Of a DNA stretch of 64,000 nt, positions 1 through 10,920 are shown in pieces. Source of the stretch: Symbiodinium natans (taxonomy: Eukaryota > Sar > Dinophyceae > Suessiales > Symbiodiniaceae); assembly GCA_905221605.1 (NCBI GenBank), contig CAJNDS010002465.1, forward strand, positions 330,001 through 394,000, given 5' to 3'. The position numbers and the translations under genes were made by a program. Under the pieces are notes generated by a model. That model had not been told where the DNA came from. It saw only the letters and a list, made by a program, of their open reading frames with translations, and made no database searches. The first letter of the stretch is position 1. Each line of letters starts with the position of its first letter.

Positions 1-406
1 ATGCCTCAAGACGTTTAGAGAGTTTAGGGGCCCCGAAACCGCCAAAACCCCAAACCCCTCACAAGTGACCCCAACCTAGAGAATCACAGATAGCCCATAC
101 TTGGAGGATCGGGGGCTTAGAGTTTTCAAGTGAGGGGCATTCAGTAGGATAACCCACTTACAGGTCCCTTCTTAGGGCGCTTACAACTCCACTATTTCGT
201 ACCTGCCTTCTAGGTCCCCCGATCCTCCACCCTAAACCCTAAGACCTAAACCGACTTCAATCTCAGGCTTCCGTGAGTATGATACACCAAAAAGACTCAA
301 CACCCAACCCCCCGCCCCCCCGAAAAGGAAAAAAGAAAAAACCAAGACCCCAAAACAAACCCATAAACAGGCTGAGCTCCGTAGAGGGTTTAGGGTTTAG
401 GGAGTA

Positions 407-567
407 GGGTCCTTAAGGGAGGGGGGGTTCGAGGGGGGGGGGGGGGGGGGGGGGGGGTGGGTATGTTACCAAGGTTCCCTAACACTCCACACTACTCCAT
501 GAGGCTCCCTAAGCTTGTTTAAGGTTTTGTAGGTACCGACCCCCCCATGAACCCCGCCATGAAGGAC
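407..567. mobile_element. Inverted-repeat element, family 1 (copy 1)
   Basis: The left end reads GGTCCTTAAGGGAGGGGG and the right end is its degraded complement (TGAACCCCGCCATGAAGGAC). The interior has a conserved core with CAAGGTTCCCTAA and GGCTCCCTAAGCTT. No coding capacity. Family members are at 9.5, 12.4, 36.9 and 58.8 kb. Confidence 0.7.
433..457. repeat. Poly-G tract (25)
   Basis: An uninterrupted run of 25 G inside the first inverted-repeat element. Comparable runs occur at 4581-4597, 15791-15806, 16213-16229 and 44380-44397 (G), and at 29885-29902, 43277-43293 and 47761-47783 (C). Confidence 0.95.
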
Positions 568-879
568 AGTATAACAAAACGGTTAAACCCTAAACCCAAA
601 ACCACCCTAAAGCCAAGACCCGAAACCGTTAATGTTGAACTAATCCCTTAACCCCGAAACCGGCCCTACCCCCTCAACCCTAAAACCCTAAACCCTCAAA
701 ATGTCCCCCCAAGATAACCTAAACCCCAAAATCCCCCCAAGCCCCAAAATCCCTTAAACACGAAGTCCCCAAAAGCTCTAAAATCCTGCCCTAACACCAT
801 ACAACCCAAAAACCCGAAAGCCCAAACCAAAAACCTGAAACCCTGAAGCTCCCGAAAAAACACAAACAAAAATGCACCC

Positions 880-996
880 TAAACCCTAAACCCTAAAAGT
901 CTAAACCCTAAACCCTAAACCCTAAACCCTAAACCCTAAACCCTAAGCCCTAAACCCTAAACCCTAAACCCTAAACCCTAAACCCTAAACCCTAAA
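880..996. repeat. Telomere-like array, CCCTAAA orientation
   Basis: Near-perfect CCCTAAA heptamers with rare substituted units. The preceding 1-880 is a degenerate mixture of the same motif in both orientations with no coding island I can support. Confidence 0.95.
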
Positions 997-1119
997 CCCC
1001 TCAAAAATCCCTGAAACCGCCCAAAAAAAAACTCTCACAAACTCGCCGAGGCTCCGAGGGTGTCTGGGCGACCTCCGGCTCCCGATCCTGGCTGCTGAGG
1101 GGTTTCGAGGGTTTAGGGT

Positions 1120-1218
1120 TTAGGGCTAGGGTTTAGGGTTTAGGGTTTAGGGTTTAGGGTTTAGGGTTTAGGGTTTAGGGTTTAGGGTTTAGGGTTTAGG
1201 GTTTAGGGTTTAGGGTTG
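1120..1218. repeat. Telomere-like array, TTTAGGG orientation
   Basis: About 13 consecutive TTTAGGG units facing the opposite way from the array 130 bp upstream. The 1020-1100 island between them holds no confident gene. Degenerate TTTAGGG-like sequence continues to about 1560. Confidence 0.95.
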
Positions 1219-1944
1219 AGGGTTATAGGGCTTAGGGCTGCTGAGGTTTCAGGGTTTAGGGTTGTAGGGTTGTAGGGTTTAGGGCTGCTGAGGGCTTGGC
1301 TTTGTAGAGTTTGCAGGGCTGATGCCGGGGGTTTAAGGTTTAGGGTTTAGGGTGTTTAGGGCCGGTTCTTGTACAAGAAGGTTATGTCGGGGTGTCGGGC
1401 TTAGGATTTAGGGCTTCGTGTTAGCTTAGGCTAGGCTTCATAGAAGGTGCTTCAGCTCAGCGGCTCAGGGATAGGCTGTAAGACTATAGCTATCCTAAGC
1501 TCCAACCTGACTTGCGATTTTTGGGGTTTGCTGGACTGGGAGGGATGGAAGCCCGAAGGGCTTAAAAGGGTTAAGGGAGTAGTGGTTGTGTGGGGGGGTA
1601 AAGGGGTTTACTGATGAATGCGAACCCCCTCCCGTAAACCCTAACCCCATCCGGCCCCCCGCCCTGAAATATCAAACAAGCGAGTTGTGGGTTTAGGTTT
1701 GTATGCGAAACAAGGCGTAATCCCTCCAACCTCCAACCTCGGGCACTTCTCATTCAATTCCAAGGCTCAGACTTCAGAACCGATAAAAGAAGGCAAGGGA
1801 CCAGATTAAGGGACCTAGGGACTCAACCCTAAGCCCTAAACCCGAAACCTTAAACCTTATAAACCCTTATAAACCCTTATAAACCCTAAAGCCTAAACCC
1901 TAAACCCTAAACCCACCCTAAACCCCAAACCCCTGCCCCCAACA

Positions 1945-2042
1945 GCTTCCAGAAATGTGCGTCCTCGGGTTCAGCGCTGGGTGCTTCTCCTGTCTTGCGG
2001 AGGCTCTCCGGGGCAGCTCAGGATTCAAAAGGTTGCGAGCTG
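1945..2042 (+). CDS. Coding-like island on the plus strand
   Basis: Acceptor CCTGCCCCCAACAG, then SFQKCASSGSALGASPVLRR then LSGAAQDSKGCEL. Open through the following TTCAGGG units. Low confidence. Confidence 0.25.
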
Positions 2043-2190
2043 AGGCTTCAGGGTTCAGGGTTCAGGGTTCAGGGTTCAGGGTTCAGGGTTTAGGGTCTAG
2101 GGTTTAGGGTTTAGGGTTTAGGGTTTAGGGTTTAGGGTTCAGGGGTTAGGGTGACCCTAAACCCTAAACCCTACACCCTAGACCCCTAAA
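2040..2190. repeat. Head-to-head telomere-like junction
   Basis: TTCAGGG and TTTAGGG units run up to about 2152 and, after a 3-base turn, continue as CCCTAAA units. The two halves are complementary and could form a long hairpin. Confidence 0.9.
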
Positions 2191-2589
2191 CCTACTTTAG
2201 AGTTTAAGCCTATCGAGCTGCGAGACGGGTTGGGCAGGAAACCCTATCCCCCAAGGGTTTACAGTTTAGGGTTTAGGGTGCGTCAGGAACGTGCCAAATG
2301 AAAGTGCACCTTCTGAGCGCGCGCCAGTCTGCCGACCTCCCCGGGCCAAGACCGCCCACGTACAACGCTTAGGGCTTGGAGGCTCTCTTTGGGCTTCAGG
2401 TTTAGGGTTTAGGGTTTGAGGTCCAAATCTTCCAAAACCCCGGAACAAAGAAAATAGCGCAGGATCCTTAACAAGAATTTGGGGAACCTTCCTTCCTTCA
2501 AGGGATGTTGGAAGATTCACCTGCCCATGATCTTTGCTTCTCCGGGGCTCAGGGTTAAGGGTTTCGGGTTTAGGGTTTAGGGCGTACGA

Positions 2590-2800
2590 ACTAGGACATG
2601 TTCCGGTGCCATGCTGCTGGAGGAACTGGACAACCTCGCCTCGGAAATGTGCTCCTCTGTCGCTATGTTCATGTGGCAACGATCCAAGAGCACCTCCTGA
2701 AGCTTCACTTCTCACTTTGCGGCATAGTCGCCGGCTACGCGCCTCCGCAAACACGGTGAAACAAAAGGAAAATCTGCTGCGCTGCGCCATGGCGTATCCG
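2590..2800. other. Island open in several frames
   Basis: About 210 bp with long open frames in all three plus phases and a 174-codon minus frame that continues through degenerate arrays to 2266. A real exon is plausible, but sequence alone cannot pick the strand or frame. Confidence 0.4.
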
Positions 2801-3335
2801 GCGATCCTATCTATAGCTGCCCTAGGGCTTGAAGTTTAGGGGGCAGGTTTGGGGCTTACGAAGAGTATAGAATCAATAACCTTGAGAATTCGCCTTTCAA
2901 ATTTCAAAGGCCTTCAACTCTTGGACATACTTACCCCTGCAAACAGCACGTACAGGGTTACTCAAGCTACGCTATAACTCAACCCTAAGCCACCCTACAC
3001 GCCCAAGCCTAACAATGAACTTGAACTTACACCCTAAACCCCTCAACCCTAAACAAGCAGCCAGCCTGCATCGGCCTCTGCTTGCCTGTGACGCAGCTTA
3101 GGGTTTCAGCATTTTAGGGTGTTAGGGCTTTGTAAATATTAGGGTTTAGGGGGCTGCAGGGGCTCTGCGCACACTGCGCAAAGGCATGGCCAACGTGGTT
3201 TAGGGTTTAGGGTTGAGGGTTCTGGTGTGAGGCACGTTGCGTCTCGAGGGACCCTAAACCCTGAACCCCAAACCCCTATGAGGGTTTAGGAGCATAGTTT
3301 TTCGATGCTGAGGTTGAGGGGTGAGAGCTGTCTTC

Positions 3336-3437
3336 TCACGGCTGGAACACTGCCTCGAACACGAGGCCTTCAAGTCTCTGGTCGTTGCACAAAACAAACG
3401 AAGCGAAGGCTTGGGATTCGGCATGTACAAGGATCAT
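3336..3437 (-). CDS. Short open frame with ATG
   Basis: 33 codons: MILVHAESQAFASFVLCNDQ then RLEGLVFEAVFQP, stop. Strong G bias in first codon positions. Could be the last exon of a gene or a small protein. Confidence 0.4.
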   Translation of the reverse strand: MILVHAESQAFASFVLCNDQRLEGLVFEAVFQP

Positions 3438-3710
3438 GACTTAGGTTCTCGGGTTTAGGGTTGTCTTCTTGGAACTTAAAATTTCGTGCTGGTTAAATTT
3501 TCTCGGAGGCGAGATTTTGGTGGGCGTTCAGATAAGCCCTACGGTTTAGGCTATGAGGGTCTCGAATGTGTGTTTAAGTTCTGGGAATGTAAGACCCTAA
3601 ACGCTCCATACACCTGCTCCTGGAAGGAGCAACCCCTGGCCGCCATTCTCATTGTTTCTGCGAAGAAGAGCTAAACCCTAAACCCTAAACGGCGACCGGT
3701 GCCTTCTGCT

Positions 3711-3913
3711 TTATTCTCCGTTCTTTTGTTCAAGGCCTGTTGATGTCCAGCGACAACTTTCGCTGTTGTAGTAAAGGCGTCTTATTTCACCAGCTGCAAC
3801 AAGATCTCGACCTCTTGCTCTTCGAAATGTCATCTTTTTGAAAGAGTCCTGCACGCAGAAGGGTCTGAGTGGCACAGAAATGTCCTGTGTGAGGACTTGC
3901 TCTTCACCCAGCA
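3711..3913 (-). CDS. Probable terminal exon
   Basis: 67 codons from acceptor CCTTCACCCGTGACAG: LGEEQVLTQDISVPLRPFCV then QDSFKKMTFRRARGRDLVAA and on to EQKNGE and stop. The frame stays open to 4088 through a degenerate array, with an ATG at 4025. Confidence 0.5.
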
Positions 3914-4204
3914 CTGTCACGGGTGAAGGACGTTGAGGGTTTAAGGTTGTTTCTTGTTTACCTAAAGACGTCGACATCCATCTAAGGCCTAGAAACAACG
4001 GACCCTCGGTTTCTGTCAATGCCATGTGCGAAACCCTATGTACACCGCTGAGGGCGAAGCCCCTGAGACCAGAAGCAAACCATAACAAAAGGTTTAGGGT
4101 TTAGGGTCTTGCCCCCAGCCCTGAACTTCAATTCGCAAACCAAATCCAGCAGGCGACTTCGGGCTTCGGCTGTACCCGAAACCATTAAGCCTTAAACCCT
4201 TAAA

Positions 4205-4264
4205 CTCCGAACCCTAAACCCTAAACCCTAAACCCTAAACCCTAAACCCTAAACCCTAAACCCT
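4205..4264. repeat. Telomere-like array, CCCTAAA orientation
   Basis: Eight near-perfect units. A mixed-orientation degenerate block follows (4360-4600), including a TTTAGGG run at 4385-4440. Confidence 0.9.
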
Positions 4265-4595
4265 CCATGAAATTCCGAACCCACACCCTCAGGGCCTGTC
4301 TCCTGCGGCCGCCTCCTGTTCACCAGGAATCGGAGAAGTTTCTTACCAGCTACAGCCATGGTTTAAGATCTAGGGTTAGGGGTTAGGGTTTAGGGTTTAG
4401 GGTTCAGGGTTTAGGGCTTAGGGTTTAGGGTTTAGGGTTTAGGATTCAGGGTTTTGGCCCGAAGCCCTAAACACTAAAACCCAGCACCCTAAACTCAGGG
4501 TTTAGGGTTTAGGGTTTGTAGGGTTTAGAGTTTAGGGCTTACCCTGAACCCTAATCTCAGGGTGTAGGGTTTAGGCTCTTGGGGGGGGGGGGGGG

Positions 4596-4713
4596 GGTAG
4601 TCTCATGATCCCTTAGCATGGGCCCTTAAAAGGAGACCCCTTATGTACCCATACAACCCTAAAGGCCCATACATCAGAACCCCTTGAAGAAGGGAAGGGA
4701 CCATACTAAGGGC
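4596..4713 (-). mobile_element. Inverted-repeat element, family 2 (copy 1)
   Basis: Reverse-orientation copy. It matches the 17.1 kb member in the blocks AAGGGACCAT, GGGGTCCCC, TATGGGCC and TCAGAACCC. One end is truncated next to poly-G. Confidence 0.6.
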
Positions 4714-4787
4714 CCCTGAAACCCCTAAACCCTAAACCCTCAACCCTAAAGCCTAAACCCTAAACTGCCCTAAGATAGCTGGGCCCT

Positions 4788-4879
4788 AGAACCATCAACC
4801 CCCAATGGGGTTTTCGATGACTGTTAGGCAGGCAGAACCATCAACCCCCAATGGGGGTTTCGATGACTGTTAGGCAGGC
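4788..4879. repeat. 46-bp tandem duplication
   Basis: Two near-identical units beginning AGAACCATCAACCCCCAATG and ending GACTGTTAGGCAGGC. They differ by one base in the G/T run. Confidence 0.95.
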
Positions 4880-5089
4880 GAGGGTCAGCGCCTTCTCTCA
4901 GTTTGGGGTTTAGGGTTTAGGGTTTAGGGTTTGGGGTTAGGGTTTCGGGTTTTTGTGTTTCGGGTTTTAGGGGTTGGGTTTAGGGTTTGGAGTTTGGTGG
5001 TTAGGGTTCTAGGCTTTAAGGTTTAGGTTTTTGTTGGTCCAGAGGGGTTCTCAGTGGGATGAGGGAATTCGGTAGCCTGTCCCTTGAAG

Positions 5090-5272
5090 CTAGGGCCTCG
5101 TGGTAGAGGGGCTAGTAAGCTTGTGTTTGGATCTCACAAAGTCAATCAACAATTCGATGTGATGCTGCTGGTCAAAGCTGGGGTTCACGCTAGGTGCAGA
5201 AGCCATTGCTTGTCCGTAGCAGACAGTGGCGGATGTGGACATCTGACTGGCCAGCAGTTGCGGCATTGACAA
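5090..5272 (-). CDS. Coding-like open frame
   Basis: 60 codons, containing MSTSATVCYGQAMASAPSVN then PSFDQQHHIELLIDFVRSKH. The plus strand has a 98-codon frame across the same island (5194-5490). The 5080-5480 island is unique sequence; its strand is not settled. Confidence 0.3.
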   Translation of the reverse strand: MSMPQLLASQMSTSATVCYGQAMASAPSVNPSFDQQHHIELLIDFVRSKHKLTSPSTTRP

Positions 5273-5565
5273 GACACTCGGCAGCTTGCCATCTAGTCTG
5301 GAGCATCTTCTCGTCTGTCGTTCCCCAGGAGAGCCACTTCACTGGGTCGCATCAGTACAATGTCCACACAATGTCCTCACGCCAGACTCTTCTCGTCTTG
5401 TTTGTTTATGTCGCTGCTGGCCACCACCAAAGCACGAGTCGTAGTTTTTTTAAACCTACCTGCTACCTGACCCCAGACTCTAAACCCTAAACACGAAACC
5501 TTAGACCCTACAGAAGAAGACGCTGTGGGAATCTGTTGTTTCGTATAATTTCTGAAACGTGGGAC

Positions 5566-5805
5566 CCAATATTGAAGTATTGAGTTGTCCTAATTATTTC
5601 AATATGCAGCCCCGGGATCCAAGACCCAAGATTTCAGAGAAAAGTCTTTGGGAGGAATCTTGGATCCAGGGCCCAAATATTGAAATATCAAAAATTTTCA
5701 ATATTTCAATTTTGGGGCCTTGGATCCAAGATGAATCGTGGATCTTGGATCCAGGGCCCCAATATTGAAATATTGATTTCTTCCAATATTTCAATATTGT
5801 GGTAT
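5566..5805. repeat. Cluster of AT-rich palindromes with GGATCC words
   Basis: Three dyads of the type AATATTGAAATATT facing TATTTCAATATT, separated by GGATCCAAGA / TTGGATCC words that are also mutually inverted. Open frames over it on both strands read the same low-complexity peptide types and are not taken as genes. Confidence 0.85.
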
Positions 5806-5856
5806 ACATGTCTCAAAAATCCCACAGCGATCCACTTCAAATAAAATAGAAATTTG

Positions 5857-6545
5857 CTTGGGTGTCCTGCCGAATAGGATATATGAGGAAACAGGATTTG
5901 TTTTGCTGCACCATCAACCGAACACAATGAGGAACAGGATTGACGTTTAGTGACCCGCCTATAAGGAACCATGAGGAAGCAGGGTTTGCGTTAGTTTTTT
6001 TTCCGAAGCCATACCGTGAATCGACTGTACGTCAACTTCAAGACACGGCGTTGGCGCAGCAAAAAGGAGGCTTACCCTCTGCAGACGCTTTAGAACTGTC
6101 TTTGCAAACCCGCATTATAGATGAGATTATCTTGTACCGGGGTTTCTTCATAAGATATTCTGCCAAGCGTCTCTTCCCACACAAACTTCTTTGCATGGTG
6201 TATCCAAGTTTGCCGGGGCTTCCCAACTCGCTTTTTGCCATACTCGATTCTAGTGGCACTGCTGTTAGTATCCCACCCAATAGGTCTTATGAGGAGATTT
6301 GCTTTAGTGTCCCACCCAATAGGTCTTATGAGGAAGCAGGAGTTGCTTTAGTGTCCCACTCGCATAGTCTTAAAACCTGAGCAAGCAGGACTTGTTTTAG
6401 TGTCCCATCTCCATCTACAAGGAAGTATGCTGAAGCAGGATTGACTTTAGCGTCCAACCCACTAGGTCTTATGAGGAAGCAGGATTGCTTTAGTACCCAA
6501 TAGGTCTTAAGCAGGATTTGCTTTAATATCCCACCCAATCGATCT
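5857..6545. repeat. Degenerate ~43-bp minisatellite
   Basis: The unit is approximately CCACCCAATAGGTCTTATGA then GGAAGCAGGATTGCTTTAGTGTC. At least six recognisable units lie in 6265-6545 and older ones at 5857-6000. A plus-strand frame at 5940-6380 includes two PPNRSYEE-type repeats, but nothing else suggests a protein. Confidence 0.85.
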
Positions 6546-6622
6546 GTTGATCTGTTGAGAAATCAGATTTGACGCAGCATTCCTCCTTCTAATGAATTTT
6601 ACATAGCCGCTTTATTTGGGAT

Positions 6623-6655
6623 CCCCCTAACTTTGGGGGACCCAAAGTTAGGGGG
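6623..6655. other. Perfect 15-bp hairpin, 3-base loop
   Basis: CCCCCTAACTTTGGG, GGA loop, CCCAAAGTTAGGGGG. It could be a terminator-like hairpin or the core of a decayed inverted-repeat element; nothing decides between them. Confidence 0.8.
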
Positions 6656-6993
6656 CTAGATTGGGGGTTGCGGGTTTAGGGCTTAGGGTTATGTTGAGAG
6701 TGTAGGGCTTAGGGGGCAGACCTCCGAACCCCCCCCCCCCCCCAGTTGCGTTTAAAATTAAGGGGTTCAATCCCTTCTAACCCGAGTCCCCTAAACCTCC
6801 TCGATTCACCCTAAAAGGAACCCTACACTCTGAACCCCTAAGCCCGAAATTAACCCTGAGCCCTAGTCCAACAAACACCTACAAACCCTCAACGCGAAGC
6901 CTTCAGTCCCTAAAGCCCTTATGTCCCTACCTAAACCCTAAACCCTAAACCCTAAACCCTAAACCCTACAAGCCTACATATGAACCCTAGCCG

Positions 6994-7178
6994 GGATGCT
7001 CAGTAGCCTAGGATGAACAAAGGGTGCCCTTTGTTGTTTTAAATTGGTTTAAACAGGAACCTAAACCCACCAAAAAGCGAGCAAGGGTCTTCTCTGGGTC
7101 CTAGTAACAGTAGCCCAAAACCCTAAACCCCAGCCCCCCAACAAAAAAGGGGAACAAGGGTCCTACTCTGGGCATCCT
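6994..7178. mobile_element. Inverted-repeat element, family 7 (copy 1)
   Basis: Left end GGATGCTCAGTAGCCTAGGA and right end CTACTCTGGGCATCCTAG are inverted; AAAGGGTGCCCTTTG follows the left end as in other members. The right end lies next to the exon-like segment at 7194-7249. Confidence 0.65.
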
Positions 7179-7193
7179 AGCGTTGAACCGAAC

Positions 7194-7249
7194 CCTATTG
7201 CGGACGGCCGCTCCTGACTTTCCGCTTCACGGCGGCTTTGGGCCGCATC
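7194..7249 (-). CDS. Candidate exon with ESxExP motif
   Basis: Acceptor CTCCTGTAG, DAAQSRREAESQERPSAI, donor GG/GTTCGG. Shares E-S-[QH]-E-x-P-x-x-[VI]-G with the open segment at 25194-25277, about 18 kb away. Confidence 0.4.
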
Positions 7250-7299
7250 CTACAGGAGGGCTTGGTTTAGGGTTTAGGGCTTAAGTGTTTGGGGTTCGG

Positions 7300-9530
7300 G
7301 GGTTCAGGGGTTTTACTCTTGGTCGGTTCAGGGTTGGTTTAGGGTTTAAGGTTGGGGTTAGGGTGCAGGTAAACAAAATACTGTTGCGTAGCGGCGTAGA
7401 AAACAGATAGTGCGCCTACTTACTAAGTCCCGCAATCCTCCAAACAGGGCCATGGAACAAGCATTCTTGTTAGTATGAAAGCTTGCTATGTGAACATATG
7501 ATTAACACCTAATTAACCTAAACCCTTAAAGCCTGAACCCCAAACCCGAAACCGCAACATATGTTAGAAATGACTGCGTGCTACGTTAATCACTAAGCTG
7601 AGAACGCCAATGCCCCAAGCTGTCCAATAGTCACCCAACCCGGCACATAAGCTCAGAGGTTTCGGGCTTCGGAGCTTGACGTCCAAGAGCCTGCTAACAA
7701 ACACAAAAACTATACAGGGTTTGCTATCTAAACATGCACCCCTAAACCCTAAACCCTCAACCCTAAACCCTAAACCCGAAACCCTAAACCCGAAGAAACT
7801 TGCAGCTTGCCCGTTTCAATTCTCGCCGCCGACTTGCCTCAAACCGTGCTTGGCACTCCGGCCATCTTCGGGCGCGTGCGTGGGTTTAGGGTTTAGGGTT
7901 TCGGGTTTCGGGTTTAGGGTGTAGGGTTTAGGGTTTTGGGTTTCGGGTTTAGGGTTACCTGAAAGGCCTCGGAGTCTGATGAGGTTGTCAGCAAGGCGAA
8001 AAGCTGACATACAAGCCACTGCCTACGCTCCCTTGGCCTCTCTGACTCAACTCTAAGCTGCCACTGCCGCCCTCGGCCCTAAACCCTAAACCCCAAAACC
8101 CCAAAACCCCTAAACCCCTAAACCCCTAAACCCCTAAACCCTTAAACCCCTAAACCCCTAACCCCTAGACCCTAAACCCTAAACCCTAAACCAAACCCCT
8201 CTACTCCTAAAGCCCCGAACCGCCTGTGCCGCCTTCCGCGCCGCCCGCACCTGCAGAGCCCCGGGTGCAAGGGAGAGGGCTTTAGGGTTTTTAGGGGTTT
8301 TAGGGGTTTTAGGGCTTTTAGGGTTTTTAGGGCGTTTCGGCTATTTAGGGTTTAGGGGCCTTAAGGGTTGAGGGTGCGGACTTTAGGATGTAGAGTCTAG
8401 GGTCCAGGGTGCAGGGTTCAGGGCTTTTTATGGCCTGGGGTTCGGGATTTTTGAGAGGGGGTGATTATTATTGTTATTATTTGCTTATTAGTCTTATTAG
8501 TTGTTTTCTTCTTTGTCTTCTTCTTCTTGTTTTGCTTTTGTTCAGGTTTTTCTTTAGAGCCCCCCCCCACCCCCTCACAATGCTGGGTGCATGCTGGTGG
8601 CAGGGTGGTTCAGGGTGTAGGGTCGTTGGCAGCGTCCCAAAACTCCCACATCCTAAGCCCTCATCCCTCAAACCGTAAAGCCAAGAGTCTAACAGCAGCC
8701 CCATAGACCCCGTAAACCGTAACCCCTAAACGCTAGACCCTTAGCCCACCCTTGCACTCGGAAGGCACCCCCCCCCCCCCCCACACACACACACGCACAA
8801 AATAACAAAAATCAACTGAAGATAACCTTCAAGCCCGAAACAAAAAACTACACCCCCCCCCCAAAAAAAAAAACTAATAAAAATAAATAAATATATATAT
8901 ATGTATATTTTTTCATTTATTTATGTATTCATTTAAACGTTGAAGCGTGACTCCTGCCCTCGACAAACCCTAACAGCCAAAACCCCTGCATTGAAGGACA
9001 GTTACAGGTGAGCAGTTGCTCTTTGCATAAGCCTCTCTTCTAGGGCTTGGGTTGATCTAAGCCTCCTCCTAAAAGACTCTTCTGCGGGAAGGTGCCGCCC
9101 TGTCCCAGATAAAGCTCCCAAACCCACCTTGGTGAGTTTCTGGGGTTCAGGGTTGAGGGTGTAGGGTAACGGGACCCCGGAACAAGTTGCCTGAGTTTTG
9201 GGCCTCGTCCCTGTGGTCCCCAGACCCGAAGACCCTTCAAGATACCCCGAACCCCAAGCACTGATCCCTCAATCCCTAGTATTCCCTCTCCCCTAAACCC
9301 CTAAACCCCAAACACCTCCCACCCCTCCCACAACAAACTACAAAACAGAAAGACACGAAGCCCCTAGACTCTTAACCCCGAACTCCCTAAACTCCCTGAA
9401 CCCTAAACTCCACAAACCCTAAACCCTAAACCCTAAACCCTAAACTGACTAAAACCCTGCACTCCCTAAACGCCGACCTGCGAGTTCAGCAGGCCGCGGA
9501 GGACCTGCTGGGGCACAACGTTGGGGAAGG
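7300..9530. other. No supported gene: degenerate repeats and low-complexity DNA
   Basis: Mixed-orientation degenerate heptamers (8080-8200, 8280-8350, 9390-9450), T-rich trinucleotide-like sequence at 8465-8550, C and A homopolymers at 8768-8870 and a TA patch at 8885-8915. Islands at 7560-7900, 8210-8275 and 9470-9535 have open frames on both strands that cannot be told apart. Confidence 0.6.
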
Positions 9531-9538
9531 TACTTTAC

Positions 9539-9764
9539 AGGGTTCTTAAGGGAGGGGGGGTTCGAGGGGGTTTAGGATTTAGGGTTTAGGGTTTAGGATT
9601 TAGGGTTTCGGGTTTAGGATTTAGGGTTGAGGTGTTGAGGGTCTGGGGTTTAGGGTTTAGGGTTTAGGGTTTAGGGGTATGTAACCCAAGGTTCCCTACT
9701 ACCCCCTACTCGTCCGTAAGGCTCTTTCTAAGCTTCCCCATGAACCCCCCTCCCTTGAGGACCC
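9539..9764. mobile_element. Inverted-repeat element, family 1 (copy 2)
   Basis: Ends GGTTCTTAAGGGAGGGG and CCCCTCCCTTGAGGACCC are inverted copies. The core CCCAAGGTTCCCTA matches the other copies. A telomere-like array of about 100 bp lies between the left end and the core, absent at that length from copy 1. Confidence 0.7.
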
Positions 9765-10194
9765 GATAAGTACTGCTTGCACATTTGGGAGTTAGGGTTT
9801 GTGGTGTAAGTGTTGGCAGGGCTTGATGGTTGCAAGGTGTCAGGGGTGCCGCAGGGTTTCAGGGTCTTAGAGCTTCGCGCTTTGGGGTTCATGTACTTTG
9901 GGCCGAAAACAGCCCAGAACATAAGCCATTCGCAAGTAAAAACAAAACCGAAAACCCCCAAGAAACCCGACAAAAACCCCGCCAAAACTCCGGACACAAA
10001 CCCTATGCGATCTTTAGGTGCACCCTAAACCCTACACCCTGAACCCTAAACCTCTGGGCCGCAGGGAGGAGGTAAAAGATTCTGGGTCTTCAAGCTGGGC
10101 GTAAGAAGACCCCTAGGTATCAAAGGCCTAAAGGAGGGACCCTCGCAGAGGACCTTAGGGGCTATTTAGGGGTGACTTTAGGGCTACTTGACTG

Positions 10195-10335
10195 AGGTAT
10201 ATCGGGACTATATAAGGTATACATAGGCGGTATATATATATATATATATAGGGGTTATATATATATATAAAAGGTATATCGGGACTATATAAGGTATATA
10301 TATATAGGGGTTATATATATATATGGGTTATATGG
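10195..10335. repeat. TA microsatellite with a duplicated flank
   Basis: Several (TA)n runs separated by GGTATATCGGGACTATATAA, which occurs twice, and GGGGTTATATA words. Confidence 0.9.
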
Positions 10336-10510
10336 GGGAATAAGATTAAGGGTCCCTTCCAGGGTTCCCTCCCTCACCTGCATACCCTCTTCAGGGTTTA
10401 GGGGTTAGCTTTACAGGGACATGTACATTCAAGACAGGGTATAGGCATCCTTTGAAAGAAATGCGATAATAACACCCTAAACCCTAAACCCTACACCCTA
10501 CACCCTAAAC

Positions 10511-10583
10511 CCTGAGTGTCGCGCGTTTTGCATCACCGCCTGCTTTGCCAGCAGCTGGTCATGCAGTCTAAGAAGCACCTGCG
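10511..10583 (-). CDS. Candidate exon ending at an array GT
   Basis: Acceptor CCTGACGTCCCAG (with a CTGAC-type branch site), QVLLRLHDQLLAKQAVMQNA then RHS, ending GG/GTTTAGGG. Helical. Confidence 0.45.
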
Positions 10584-10796
10584 CTGGGACGTCAGGGTTG
10601 AGGTTTAGGTTAGGCATCGGGGTTTTGGGGTTTTGGCTTGGGGTTCTGGGTTAGTCCGAGTTTGCATGGGGTGGTGCGAGTTTGTCACCTGCATCTCACA
10701 CGTGTCTCTGCCTGTCATTGAAGTGCGGAAGCGCCAAACCCTAAACCCCAAACCGTAAACCCAAAACCCTCTGGCCCTACACCTGAAACCCTGCTT

Positions 10797-10900
10797 CGAA
10801 GTTGCGGTTCTGTCACCCCATGAACTGCAAAGCTTCGGATGTACGTGCCTGGGATGTTAAGAGTTGCCCTGCCTAACAACAGCTGGCAAGACGGTGGCAA
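10797..10900 (-). CDS. Candidate exon
   Basis: Within a 61-codon open frame: LPPSCQLLLGRATLNIPGTY then IRSFAVHGVTEPQLRSR, donor GTTTCAGG. Confidence 0.35.
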
Positions 10901-10920
10901 GGCTCCAGCACATTCTCGTG

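Noticed and set aside
1-1250. A true chromosome end at the left edge
   Set aside because: Arrays change direction, are separated by unique DNA, and are no longer or purer here than elsewhere in the window.
5080-5490. Retrotransposon polymerase fragment
   Set aside because: No catalytic motif (such as YxDD, or integrase HHCC/DDE) can be seen in any frame.
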